Source: Chelonoidis abingdonii (lineage: Eukaryota; Chordata; Testudines; Testudinidae). From it: a DNA stretch of 64,000 bases. Where the stretch lies: the NCBI RefSeq assembly GCF_003597395.2, contig NC_133770.1, forward strand, positions 7,398,317 to 7,462,316, read 5' to 3'. The position numbers and the translations under genes were made by a program. Position 1 is the first letter of the stretch. The number at the start of each line of letters is the position of its first letter. Below the pieces are notes generated by a model. It was not told the DNA's origin, searched no databases, and saw only the letters and a program-made list of their open reading frames with translations. Shown here piece by piece: positions 43,810 through 55,174 of the stretch.

Positions 43810-44690
43810 TAGTGTAGCTTGGCAGCTGCTCCACAACACCGTCCAGGACCGCCTAGTGAAGGCCATCACCCCGCAAATGGGAGAATTCGCCGTCAATCAC
43901 GCCATCCCCGACACCAACAGCCCGCTGCGCCCGGACATCGTTGTCACTGATGAGGATCAGAAAAAGATCATCCTCATCGACGAGACGATCCCGTTCGAGA
44001 ATAGGACCCTGGCCTTCCACGAAGTCCGAGCCCGCAAACTCGAAAAGTACGCCCCCTTGGCTGACACTCTGCGGACAAAGGGCTACGAGGTTTACACTGA
44101 CGCTCTGATCGTTGGGGCCCTGGGTGCCTGGGACCCCTGTAATGAACGCCTACTGAGGACCTGTGGGGTGGGCCGTCGCTACGCGTGACTCATGAGACGC
44201 CTAATGGCCTCGGACACTATTCGATGGTCTAGACACATTTACACAGTGCACATCACCGGCCACCACCAATACCAAGAGTGAGCTGGCATGACTTCGTGCA
44301 CCCACAAGGGGGAAGAGACCTGTTAACCTCCCCTGCTGGACTTTAGCCACTGATCCCTGAACCCACCGAACCGAACTGAACTCCACCATGTGAGGGTCAT
44401 CCTATCCCCATTACCTGGGCCGCTTATTTATACCCCATGACTGTCTATAACTTTTTGTGTGAGTGATGTACCCTCACTGTTTGCTGACTGTATCTTGATC
44501 TCACCCACCGTATACCCCCCTCCCCATTGGGGACATTACAGACTGTCTATGTTATGTGCTGTCCAATACCAAAATACTAGCAACCCCCATACTCTGTATG
44601 TTACCCCCGATGACCAATAATTGACGTTTCAAACTCTATCATCTATTTTTAAACATTTTCTAATAAACTTTTAAATCTTCTGTAGCTGTC
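43810..44690 (+). mobile_element. R2-like LINE fragment: endonuclease C-terminus and 3' UTR
   Basis: The open frame ending at 44188 reads LLHNTVQDRLVKAITP, SPLRPDIVVTDEDQKKIILI, ETIPFENRTLAFHEVRARKL and LGAWDPCNERLLRTCGVGRR. RPDIVV followed by ILID fits the restriction-like (PD-D/E-K type) endonuclease at the C-terminus of R2-group LINEs, and the GALGAWDP block is also typical. After the TGA at 44186-44188 the coding-like sequence goes on (RLMASDTIRWSRHIYT), so that stop is probably a mutation. A 3' UTR with AATAAA (44662-44667) follows. It is strongly 5' truncated with no RT. Confidence 0.75.
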
Positions 44691-44694
44691 ATGA

Positions 44695-44915
44695 CTGGCC
44701 CTGTTCTGTGCTCCTGAACTCCTGGCTTGACCTCGCCTTGTTTTGGACTTTGCCTCTTGACTAAAATCCTGAAACCTCACTTGGACTCTGACTCTCGGGA
44801 TTGACCCTGGCCTGGAACTGCCTATGAACTCCTTGGCTACTCCTAGCCTCAGGTTTTCCTCTGCTTTGACCCTTGGCTCTGACTGCTCTTGTTGCGATCC
44901 TGACACAGGGTGGTG
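44695..44915 (-). repeat. Inverted copy of the AGCCAGGGGTCA-rich repeat
   Basis: CTGGCTTGACCTCGCC, TGGACTCTGACTCTCGGG and GACCCTTGGCTCTGACTGC are the complement of the unit block at 4840-5180 and 18760-18850. It directly abuts the R2-like 3' end. Confidence 0.45.
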
Positions 44916-44999
44916 GTGAAACTTTATACACTGATGTTTGTGAGACACTCAGTTGTGGTCGTGAGAGGGGGTATCTAGGTAGCCAGCGAGAGATGTGGG

Positions 45000-45695
45000 A
45001 TGTTTTATACAAGCCAGCAGGAAGCCCAGTGCTGAAGCTCTAATTGCAGAGCGAAAGCCAAATCTTTTTTTCAGCCAATATCTTGCACAAGATGTAGATT
45101 GATGAGAAGGCTGAATGGGAATGGTATCTACTTGTGAGTTCCTGGGACATCTCCCTAAAGATGCTACTTTCACCCCTACACAAGCTTAATCAGAGGGCAG
45201 TCAAGCAGTGACAACTGGGAAATATGCTGGCTGCATATTTTGAAGCGGTGGCTGGATTTCCATCATGATTTCTCTCTGACACAGTGTGTTTGTGTGTACT
45301 AGAGAGGGTGTTAGCTTTAAGCTCTTTTTATCTCATGTTAACTACGTGCCAATTGACTCCAATTAGCTCATGTGTTTGTAAATGCCAGTCCAGATACTCC
45401 ACAAACACCTGTTTCGGGACACAAACGTTTGCAGAGCGTCTAGCCTGGTGTTTACAAATGTGTCTGCTAACAGGCAGAAATTGGTAATCAGCCAACAAGT
45501 TAAAACTGGCGCAAAAAGACTAGCCTAGCCACAGAGAGAGCGAGCGAGCAAGCATACGCTTTGTCCACACATAGCCTGCTGCCCTGAAAGGCTGACCGAC
45601 CACAACCACCTTTGACTTCAGTGGGAATTAGTGGCACTTGTCACCTGCAGGCTCACAGGACTGGGCTCGCTTGTCTCACGACTGTGAGCACCGGC
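45000..45695. other. Unassigned non-coding stretch
   Basis: No gene or repeat that I can name. Confidence 0.2.
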
Positions 45696-45699
45696 CTCA

Positions 45700-45990
45700 G
45701 GGTAGACTGTCAGAATACAGGCAGCGACCTCAAACTGGAGGTATGTTTTATCATTCGAGTTCAAGAAGCCTGTGACAAAAGTGAACGCCTGCATCACTGC
45801 ACCTGTCTTACTGTGAAGTCACAGCCAGTCCCCTTAGACTCCCCAGTCTTGTCACCCAGACAATCTGGGCTTTGGGATAAAAGACCACTTATACCAAAAA
45901 TCGCATCACATCTAGGTTGCTTCCAGTCCCAAGAGACCAGTCCCTTGCCCCCAGATCCAGTGGTACTACAGATCTTATTTAACCCATGGA
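45700..45990. repeat. LTR-like repeat, copy 2, first part
   Basis: ACAGCCAGTCCCCTTAGACT and TTCCAGTCCCAAGAGACCAG correspond in order to 38360-38490. The homology seems to resume at about 47420 after intervening sequence that includes the nested MITEs. Confidence 0.4.
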
Positions 45991-46280
45991 CCTAATAGGG
46001 AGATATCTCTTTAAGAGACCCATGGGAAGGAGGCAGGAGTGAGTTGTGTCTGGGTCACCGTTGCTAGACAGATTTAGCACTCCACATCTTCTCAAATTGG
46101 GGGTGGTAGTTTTGGGGCTGCTCCAACAGGTTCCCTGTTGCTGGGGTCAGACTCCATGGGGGCAAGCAGTCAGGCCATGTGCCCTGTGTGAGCTGGGAGA
46201 AGCTGAGCCCAGGAGCAGGAAACAGGCTGGCATCCCTAACACGGAAGCATTTTTGCAGCAGGGTTTTCTTTAAATCTAGA

Positions 46281-46288
46281 CACGTAAC
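46281..46288 (+). repeat. 8-bp target-site duplication, left copy
   Basis: CACGTAAC, identical to 46919-46926. Confidence 0.8.
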
Positions 46289-46918
46289 CAAAGGTGAAAG
46301 TAAGCTGGTACGGTACAGTACAGCATATTGGCAAGAGCCGATATGCAGTGCCCGACTGGACCAAATTCCCCCAGCTGGGGATTTAAAGGGCCTGGGGCTC
46401 CCTGCAGTGGTCAGAGCCCCAGGCCCTTTAATTTGCCTCCTGACCCTGGCTGCCAGAGCCCTGGGGTAGCGACTGCAGGGCTCTGGCTGCTGCAAGGAGC
46501 CCGCGCCCTTTAAAGTGACACCCTAGCCCGGTTACTGGAGCAGCGGCAGGGCTCTGTTGGTGATTTAAAGGGCCCAGAGCTCTGCTGTGGTAGCGGCGGC
46601 TGCAGCTCCAGACCCTTAAATCACCCTGGAGCTCCGGGACTCCCAGCCGCCTCTGCAGCTGATAGCTGTGGGGGTGATTTAAAGGCCTCCTTCTTCCAGT
46701 TGAGGCCAAGCCTCTTCCGGTTGAGGCCAAGCCTCTGCTCAGGACTAGGGTGACCAGACAGCAAGTGTGAAAAATCAGGATAGGGGGTGGGGGGTAATAG
46801 GAATCTATCTAAGCAAAGGACCCAAAAATCAGAACTGTCCCTATAAAATCGGGACATCTGGTCACCCTACTCAGGACTCCGGCGTACTGGTAAGTCCTTT
46901 AAGTTACATTCATCCCTG
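46289..46918. mobile_element. hAT-type MITE, 630 bp including a nested MITE
   Basis: The left end reads CAAAGGTGAAAGTAAGCTGG and the complement of the right end CAGGGATGAATGTAACTT, imperfect inverted termini. The perfect 8-bp duplication CACGTAAC flanks it. The interior is GC-rich and non-coding with repeated GATTTAAAGGG words. A second MITE (46746-46869) is inserted near its right end. Confidence 0.85.
46746..46869. mobile_element. Nested hAT-type MITE, 124 bp
   Basis: Perfect 13-bp inverted ends TAGGGTGACCAGA and TCTGGTCACCCTA, with the perfect 8-bp duplication CTCAGGAC at 46738-46745 and 46870-46877. It lies wholly within the 46289-46918 element and so is younger than it. Confidence 0.95.
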
Positions 46919-47399
46919 CACGTAACTGAGTGGTTGGTTAATCAGTCCGCTGACTGGCTAGCAGTGATTTCCACAGAGGAAGAGTCTGCATGGATTCCAA
47001 CTGAAGATTCCTGCAAGTAAGTGGAGGGAAGATGATGTTTTAGATTTGGTGATCAAAGTCTCTGAGACTTAGGTGAACAAAACCTAAGCTTTGGGAAACT
47101 TTCAATTTGTTCTCACTGAATTTCTGTGGGGACTGAACTGTTCAGATTTTAATTTGTTTTCTTTCTTTACGTTTATGTATAACTGTGACGGTAATGTCTG
47201 TGGATTATAAAATAGCCATGTCATACTGTAAAAATTAGCTTATTATTTGTTTCTTTATCATAAGATTTTATAAAGTTCTTTAATTAAATTCACTCTTTAG
47301 CTCCTTCAGGGACTTGAATGTGGGGAGGTTGACTCTGTGCAATCCTTGCTGAAAATCCTTAAGACACTAATCTCTGGGTCTCCAGCTACTTTCTATGGG

Positions 47400-48100
47400 A
47401 GTTGGGTTTTTTTTTTAAGGCACTGGAGACGGGAAATGAAGTGAACTCTAGCCAAAGACAATGCTGGCAGCCAATTCTATAGTAAACTAACTAACTAAAG
47501 ATTTGTTAGCTAAGTAAAGGAAGTGAGAGTTACTGAGAGGTTAAAGCAGGTAAAATATATTCAAGGGTGAGTCACAGTTTGCAATTCCAAATGGTGGCAG
47601 TGATGTAATAAACTTCCAGTTTCCCAAAAGCCTTTTCAGGGTACACAGATTGTCTCTGGGGATCTCCATTTTGCATCTGATATGCTTTCCCTGTAAGAGT
47701 CCAAACAGCCCAGAGATGCACGCGCCTTCCTGGAATCCATATTTATAACTTCTTCTGAGGATGTCACTACGATGACAGAGCGTGAGGAATGCATTTGGAG
47801 TCTTTGACCTCCAGTCATCACCCACAATGACCGCTTGCTTTGAAATGAGCACTTTTCTGTCAGAGTTCCTCATTTGCATTCCACAAGGCTTCTTTCTTGT
47901 TCAGTGGGTTATTTAGTTACAGGGCAGACACAATGTAAATGTTTGCTAATATGTTAGCACAGGATCCAGACAAGTGAAAACATTGCAGATAAGATCCCGC
48001 TACTTTTCAGGAAGTGTAAACACCAAATACACTCTTACACATTGAACAATCACTTTGATCTATACCAATATACAAGCGAATTGGCCTGGGGCTCTGGAAT
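47400..48100. repeat. LTR-like repeat, copy 2, second part
   Basis: GGTTAAAGCAGGTAAAATAT (about 47540) matches AGTTAAAGCAGGTAAACAT of copy 1 (about 38607). The rest is AT-rich and without genes. Confidence 0.4.
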
Positions 48101-48104
48101 GGCT

Positions 48105-48870
48105 GGCTGATCTGCCAGCATCACACCCAGGATGAGTACGACTTGAAGAACTGAAGACAGCATCATCTGCATCCAAAGGATATGTGGTTCTTTATTCTAT
48201 ATTTGGCATACAGCTTCATTTATATGACACTTTTTGTAAAAAACAGAGGATAAGGCTTTTGGAAAGTGTGTTTAGTTCATGTCAGGAAAGTGCTTCTGTC
48301 AGCATCTCTGAGACAGAGCGAAACACCAAACAGTTAAGAAGAGATTCACGGGGAAGAAAAGCCTTCTCCCAAGATATCTTTAATATAACCATAGATTAGA
48401 GAGCTCCATCTTATGGACTGTGCCTTCCAGCAATTATTTGATGCCTGAGTTTAGCCCTCTACCCTGGGCAGCGTGTGAACCGCCCACTTGGGGAGGCCAG
48501 CCGGAAGCCCAGCCCCTTCTGTCTGAGGCCCCTCCTCCCTCCCATACCAGAGCCCAAAGCTGCCCAAACACCCCCAGTCCTGGAGCATTGGGTGGCATGG
48601 CCCCCAACCCCACATGGCACAAGCACTGACCCCAGCTGCCCTGAGTCCCGGGCACAGCCTGGACCACAGGGGAAGAGCCGGAAGCAGGAGGAGGCTTGGG
48701 GTGGTGCGTGGGCGGGGCCACGCCTGGCTGTTTTGGGAGGCTCAGCCTCCCCTGGCCTGTGATACCCGCTGCCCAAGCCCTCTCTGGAATGCCACATACC
48801 GCAGAAGACTGGCGTGAGGCCTAGCTAATGCTTGTCGAGTATCTTGATTTCAGTTGGAATGGGCCAAGTG
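48105..48870. other. Unassigned stretch downstream of TMIE
   Basis: Overlapping GC-rich open frames on both strands at 48420-48830 show no known domain. A TTTATT at about 48189-48194 (AATAAA on the minus strand) could be a TMIE polyadenylation signal, but this is speculative. Confidence 0.2.
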
Positions 48871-48874
48871 CTCT

Positions 48875-49165
48875 CCAGGGCACATCTATGCTGCAGTCAG
48901 AGATGTACTGCAGCACATGTAGCCATACCTGAGCCCGCTTTGATCTGTCCAGTTCAGGCACCAAAAGCAGTGAAGCCGCAGCAGCGTGGGCAGTGGTGTG
49001 GGCTTGCTGCTTGAGTATATACCCAGGCTCCCAGGCAGGGTTGTACAGCGGCATGCTGCTGCAGTTTCGCTGCGACTGGTTCTCGAGCCAGCTAAATCGA
49101 AGCTAACTCGGGTGTGTCTATACATGCACACCTCTGATTGCAATATAGACACACACTGGATATTC
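48875..49165. mobile_element. Foldback MITE with arms of about 70 bp
   Basis: The left arm has AGGGCACATCTATGCTGCAG, TCAGAGATGTACTGCAGC and ACATGTAGCCATACCTGAGC. The right arm is its diverged complement (AAGCTAACTCGGGTGTGTCT, CACACCTCTGATTGCAATAT, AGACACACAC). The middle is GC-rich and non-coding. The long inverted arms indicate a foldback element. A target duplication was not found. Confidence 0.7.
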
Positions 49166-49519
49166 TGGCTCTGGGCAGCTCTGTGCTGCAATGAGTCCAT
49201 CTCTGCTCCTATTTCTCACTCCACCCTGCACGCTGGAACACAATCAGCACCGTACAGGGCATTCTGTTCACAGGTAACTTTCTAACCAATGAGACAGGTT
49301 TTCCTTTGGCGGAAACATCACCTCTGTGGAAATGGCGATTTTGCTTTTAAAGAAATCGATCAAGTAGCTCCAGATAACCTCAGATTCAGGAGGTTCTTCA
49401 TCTCCTCCCTGTTCCCACCACGCCAGTTCCAAGGCATTTGCACTGTTCTCCCCATGGCAGGCCTGCAGCATTGCACATGCTTAGGGGAGGGGATGTCAGC
49501 AGCACCGCTGTTGGTCTGG

Positions 49520-49839
49520 TCACTTCTTTTGCTGGGGTTTCCTTGCTGAGGACTTGGCGTTGCCCCCAGCTTTGCTGCCAGCCTTGGTGCTGCCTCCTCC
49601 CTTTGTTCTGTCCGTCTCCCTCTCACCTTTCCTTCTACCTCCTTCCTTCTTTTCACCTGCACCCTTGCCTCCTTCCTTCTTTCTGCTCTCACCTTTCCCT
49701 TCTTTCTTGGACCCTTCTCTCTGCTCCCTTTTGCCCTCTTTCTTCTTGGATCCCTTGGAACCTTCTTTCTTGCCTTGGGCCCTGTCCACTTTCCCTGAGA
49801 CTGTGGGCACCTCCTCTTTCTTCTCTTCTGCCACGTGAG
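49520..49839 (-). CDS. TMIE: TMIE final coding exon, lysine-rich C-terminal tail
   Basis: On the minus strand a good acceptor (pyrimidine tract ending CAATCCCTACAG) precedes the exon at 49839. Joined to the G that ends the upstream exon, it reads A-H-V-AEEKKEEVPTVSGKVDRAQ, then a Lys/Glu/Gly/Arg-rich tail, and ends SSARKPQQKK-stop (TGA, 49522-49520). That is 105 residues after the split codon. TMIE is a small membrane protein needed for hair-cell mechanotransduction, and its cytoplasmic C-terminus is lysine-rich and binds phospholipid. As I recall the human tail is far shorter, so this one looks expanded by GGAAGGAA-like purine repeats. The frame stays open despite the low complexity. The 3' UTR end was not identified. 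Confidence 0.8.
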
Positions 49840-50459
49840 CTGTAGGGATTGAAGGGGGAAAGAAAACAAAGTAAGTTACTTTGGGGTAGCTTTCACCATA
49901 AGAGATACAATTCCTGCAGCCCACATGCAAATCAGGGAGATCAGACATCACCTTAATGTAACAGTCCAACACCCTCCATATTTCTCATTGGTTCCCCGTT
50001 TGCTGCATTTCAACATCAGCTTGTTAATCTACAGGTATATTAGGAAGAATGGGATAAAGCTAATCTTAATCCTGGCTTCATTGAAATCAGTGGCAAAAAA
50101 ATCCCCTTGTTTTGAACGGGACCGGGATTGGACCCAAGAAGACAATCAAGGAGCATTCCCTAACCGCAAGGCCTAATGTGGAAAAGTGTCCCAAGGGAAG
50201 CAGCAGAACCCCCATTGTTTGGTTTGTTTGAAAACCAGACTGGGTTTTTTCTTGAGGGGTGGCGTGTCCCTTGCAGAAGAGAAGAGACTGGCCTAGGTTG
50301 TTGTGAATATAGGAAGAATCTTTACTATGCTGAGCAGGTAGACAGACAGCCTCAATGATGCATTGCAGAGCGACGAACAAGACTTGCCCTGCCTGGTTTT
50401 ACTGGCCCGAAGCAAACAACCCTGGAATGGATTGCTTGAGCTGGTCCAGCTACAGCTGA

Positions 50460-50790
50460 CTGTGGATTTTTTTTTTATCAAAACCATTTTTCAGTGAAAA
50501 TTGCTGTTTAGAAAAACATTTCAATTGGGATGACATTTCATTCCAAACCCCCAAAATGAAGGATTCCAAGGATGCTGATATTTTTGGAACAGAATGTTTT
50601 GATTTTTTGTTTGTTTGTTTCAGGTTTTGAAAATCCTGGTTTTGAAAATCCAATTCGCTATTTTTATATAAAACATTTACTTAAAAGCTAAAAATCAGAA
50701 CAAAATGTTTCCATTTTATGAAAAGAAAATGTTTTGAGTGACATGCAATGAAAATTTCAGAAATTTGTTTCGCAGGAAATGTCACTTGTT
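50460..50790. repeat. AT-rich repeat with TTTCAnnTTT-type words, copy 2
   Basis: CATTTTTCAGTGAAAATTGC, GACATTTCATTCCAAACCCC and TTTTGAAAATCC repeats resemble 14860-15095 and 54715-55110. Confidence 0.4.
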
Positions 50791-51175
50791 TTCATTCCCT
50801 TTTGGAATAGAGTTATTATTTAGTAGTAGGAATAGGAATAGTTAAATCACAGAATCTCCCTTGTCGTGATAATCTGGTTCCTGCCAGGTGCGTTGCCGAC
50901 TACCCTGTATCACTTCTGCCATTTAAACTAATCATAACAATGAAACATTCATATCTCTTTCCTGTCTCCTTAGTAGTTCTAACTAGGAATCTAGACAGAG
51001 AGGTGAGTTAACTATAGCTACTTAATTTGTGCCAGGGCTTGTCCAGGCCGAACCCCAGCAGCTCTAGGCTTGGCAATTCATACCCCGACACATCGAGGTT
51101 TGATGCATCCATTATGAATGTAAACAAACCAGCACCTCTTTCATTAAAATTAAGCGCTGCATAAAAAGTTACCTT

Positions 51176-51263
51176 GGGCCAAATCCTCAACTGGTTTAAA
51201 TCAGCATAGCTCCACTGATTTCATTGGGGTTAACGCAATTGACACCAGCTGAAGGTTTGGCCC
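51176..51263. repeat. Palindromic repeat, GGGCCAAATCCTC/GGTTTGGCCC type
   Basis: GGGCCAAATCCTCAACTGG and CCAGCTGAAGGTTTGGCCC are inverted ends round AGCATAGCTCCACTGATTTC. Same family as 18150-18212; one of the most complete copies here. Confidence 0.7.
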
Positions 51264-51479
51264 TGTTTTGTTCAGTGTCTTAACAGTAAGATAAAGCAGA
51301 AGGTCTCGGGGAACCCAGGGTGGTCTTTGGTTAACACTTTATGGGTACTGCTTCTCTGGAGTCCTCCTTGCCGACTATAGTCCAGGGAAAGAGCAGGAAC
51401 TGCAGATCTCTGCCTTACGTCTCTTATTTATTTAGGCTCAGACTCGGAGACCCTTACTCATCTCAAGTGGCACCTCATG

Positions 51480-51725
51480 CCACAAACAGTGTGGTTTATT
51501 GGAAAGGGCACTGGACTGAGAGTTAGGAGACCTGGCTAATACGTGTGACTCTGGTACTGACCTACTGTGTGGCCTTGGGCAAATCATTTCACTTCTCTGA
51601 GCCTGTTTATATGGTAAGAGCTCCGAGGCAGGAATTGTTTCTTACTATGTGTTTGTACAGCACCCAGCACAACAAGGTCCTGACCTTGGCTGAAGAATCT
51701 AGGTGTTACTATAATAAAGTAGGCC
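51480..51725 (+). mobile_element. MIR-type SINE
   Basis: A tRNA-like head (GTGGTTTATTGGAAAGGGCA, GAGTTAGGAGACCTGGC) is followed by GGCCTTGGGCAAATCATTTC, the MIR core. Then comes a tail with CAGCACCCAGCACAACAAGG and GTTACTATAATAAA. Confidence 0.75.
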
Positions 51726-51945
51726 ACTGTTCAGCAGGAGTAAGAGTGTCACAATTTGGCCCTTAAGTATGAGATGTGTCACGCTTCATTAATTCTGCAA
51801 AAGGGTTTAATAATGAACAATTTTCTTTAAAAGAAAATGGGATTGTTTTTCTCCCTGGGTTTTTGAGCACAAAGTTTGACATTTTGAATTTGTATTTCAA
51901 ATTATGAAATAACATTCAATCAAAGATCAAATTTCACATGTCTGT

Positions 51946-51957
51946 GGGGGGGGGGGG
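51946..51957 (+). repeat. Poly-G run, 12 bp
   Basis: Twelve uninterrupted G residues; a likely length-variable tract. Confidence 0.9.
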
Positions 51958-53139
51958 AGAATACAACACTACATCATTGTGCAAAATGATGACAAAGAGC
52001 TGCTGGAAACGACCTTTTTGTCACAACCCTTCATCTGACAATCCCAAATGTTAGATAGAAGCATGCGTCCCAAAAACATTTCTTGTGAGGCTACATTGCT
52101 GCCCAAGAGCTTCCTAATAACGAATCTGCAGAATCAGATTCCCAGTGGGTTTAAATATCCATAACATCTCCACTGACTTATGGAGTGCCACCAACATGTA
52201 TCAGCTAAGTATCTGGCCTGTCTTTATTGTATCCATTTCACCCCAAAGTAGTCACCACAAGTGCACACAATGTGTTAACACCCTTTGGCCATGGAAGATT
52301 GTGATCAATACACAGCAGTTATAATGTATCTACAAGGTAATTATTCAAAGGGACCTGCAGAGTAAAGTGAAAATAATGCAGCCTCTTTCTTTTAATCAGA
52401 GAGAAATTCGGACACCTTGAAGGAAAGTTTGGGAGAAATGGATCGCCTCCTTGTTTATAACCATTACAGGAACCAATCCAGCTCCCAACCAAGCCACTGG
52501 AAACTGGATCAGGCCCTTAAAACACGCAGTCCATCACCAGTCAGAGCAAGGGCCAAACCCCGCTTGCATTGCTCACATGACGTGAGCAAGATGACCCATG
52601 TCAATGAGGCAAGCAAGTCTGAAGACAGTCTGAGGTCATCCCTTGTTTTTGTCCAGAAGAGATGTCACCCCATGGTGTCCAACCAAGAAGTCCTCAGAGA
52701 ACCAGCCATCAGCTGGAACATTCCATGATAGCAGTAACAGCGGGATGGAGAGGTTCAAATAACAACAAGTAATAATGGTTAATAGTATTTAATAATCATA
52801 ATGAGGTTGGCACTTAGTACTTAAGTAGCGATTTCCAACTTCACAGCACTTAATGACCATTCATTCATTAAAATAACTACTTCTTTCTATTGCCCGTTCA
52901 CAAGAATAAATGCACCAAAAACTACATGACAGAAGGTCATCTGGGGCAATCTGATATGGGTCTTTTGACTTTAGTGAGGCTGTACTAATATACACCCCTT
53001 GAGGATTTGTTCCTACATATATTGGGGCTAAATTTTGCTCTGTTAAGTCAGTGTGAAACCAGATTAACTCCATGGAACTTAAGTGGTGCATAAACCTCGA
53101 TCAGGACCTTTGCACACAGAGGTAAATTTCACCCATTTA

Positions 53140-53280
53140 GGGCCAGGTCCCCAGCTGGTATAAATTAGCGTTGTTCCATGGCAGTGAGTAGAGCAAATCT
53201 CCCATTTGGTAGATTAAAAGGGCCCAATCTTGAAGTCAATGGAGCTACATCAGTTTACACAGCCAAGGATGTGATTCAGA
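53140..53280. repeat. Palindromic repeat, GGGCCAGGTCCCC type, with a second half
   Basis: GGGCCAGGTCCCCAGCTGGT opens it and TGGAGCTACATCAGTTTACA follows. It is a degraded or tandem copy of the 51176-51263 family. Confidence 0.5.
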
Positions 53281-54714
53281 AAGTGCACCTGACCAGACCA
53301 GTTATTCTGGTAACTTGAGTGAAATTCAAAGAAGAAGAAGAGAATACTCACAGCCTAAGAAGTGGAAAAAACAAACAGGAGGGCCTGACTCCTCCCTGCC
53401 CTGCAGCTTGTGACACCGATTGTATGTGCAAAACAGGAACTTGTATTTTTGTTTGCACTCCGCCTAGCACAATGGGGTCCTGATCTATTTTTAGGTGCTA
53501 CAGCAAAGCAAACGAACAAGCAATGATACTGAACGGATGAAGAAATCATATCTACACGGGCAGGTTAGGTGTAAAACACTGCAAAGGCGGTATGGTAGGA
53601 TTTTACACTCTCTTCACTTAGCTATAAATGCTAAGCTGCAAAGTAGCAGATAACTGTGTCCTGGACATTTCCCATCTTCCCATTGTAATGATCTTAGGTG
53701 TAATTAATAATGCAGCCAGAGCCATCTTTCAGTATGATTTCCTACTTCCATGACTAGCCCAGTTCTGCTCTCACTTAGACCCATCCAACCCCACTGGGCC
53801 AAATACATCCCTTGATTTCACTGGGCTTGCTCTGAGGTTGGATTCAGCCCTTGATTTCCATGAGGTAGCAAGGAACGGGGCGTGACCCAACATCTGTTGA
53901 ATTCGCGCTGACCCATTAAGGCCACAGCCCAGCAAAGCACTCGAGCACGTGAGCAACCCCATGAAGCCAGGTTCACAGGCATAGGGCTATAGCAGCTGAG
54001 GATCTGACCCATTGATTGAAATGGGGAGACCATGGAATTTAGCCTACAATCTTTCCATTGGCTTTGGTGGGCTTTGGAGCAGACCTTCTGTGCTTAAAGT
54101 TGGACATATTCGTAGTGGTTTTTCTGGATCAGGGCCTGAATTCCTTCCGTTTCCTTATCTGCCTTGCCATGTCCCTCCATATCCTGGATTGTGATACTAT
54201 GAGACCTAGATCCTCAGACATATTTAGGCACCTAACTCTCATTGAAGTCAATGGAAGTTAGGCAATTTAAATACCTTTGAAGATCTAGGCTTGAGGCAAT
54301 AAGGGTCCTCTAAAGCCTAGTGACCACTGGTTGGGCTTACAGAGCAATGTTAAAAAGAAAACCCTTCGGAAGAAGATAGAGTGAAGGTGAAACATAGGAA
54401 AAGAAAGGAGAACAGTGAGTTCCAAAGTCCACATCTCCTCTGCGAAGCCATGGAAAGGAGACGCCAAAGAGACAGACAGACATTCCCCCTAATTTCCTTG
54501 TAGGGCCATTTCATCTTCTTCCTTCACCACAGGCAGAGAGTTGAGAGGTCTGGACTGGACATGACCAGAGAGAGTTGGGAGGCTTTCAGTAGAGCCTAGA
54601 GTATAGAATTACGAGAGGTGAATGACAGGAGAGGAAACCATAACAAGAGCACAGTGACAGAGAGGCACTTGGCAGTACGGACTGGCAGGCCATTTAAGGG
54701 GCAGCAGAAATGTT

Positions 54715-55110
54715 AATAGAGCTGAATGAATAATTGATTTTTCAGTTCAGTGGCTGAACCCCGCCCCCCAAAAAATTCATTTTGGGTCAAACAAAATGCT
54801 TTGTTCAACCTCAAATGAACTTTTTTCCAGTTTCTTTTTGTTTTGAGTCTCAGGTATTTTACCCACCCCTTTTGGGAAAAAAAAGCAACATTTCTAGACG
54901 AAGTGCCATTTCAAAACAAAAAGCTGAAATGAAAGTGGCAGAAATGAACCGTTTTGACTTTTTCAACATTTTTCTTCCACTTTTTTTTTTTTTGGCTGAC
55001 TATTTGCCAAATTCAACCCGAATTCTCAAATTGTTTCTGCGACCTGAAAAAATGCATTTTTTTCAGCGACATTAATATTCATCAAGACAATTTTTGCCCA
55101 GCTCTAGTTA
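54715..55110. repeat. AT-rich repeat with TTTCAnnTTT-type words, copy 3
   Basis: TTTTTCAGTTCAGTGGCTGA, CATTTTGGGTCAAACAAAAT and many AAAATG/CATTTT words. The longest of the three similar blocks. Confidence 0.45.
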
Positions 55111-55174
55111 ATAACTTATTTGCTACCCCTTGGGCATCACCTCCGAATCTGGCCTTCAGCATGGAAAAGTAGTG

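Noticed and set aside
48420..48830. Proline-rich frames on both strands
   Set aside because: GC-rich composition; opposite strands are open together and no family is recognised.
49360..49869. Alternative 169-codon minus-strand frame over the TMIE last exon
   Set aside because: It is the +1 shadow of the lysine-rich TMIE frame; only the 49520-49839 frame joins in phase with the upstream exon.
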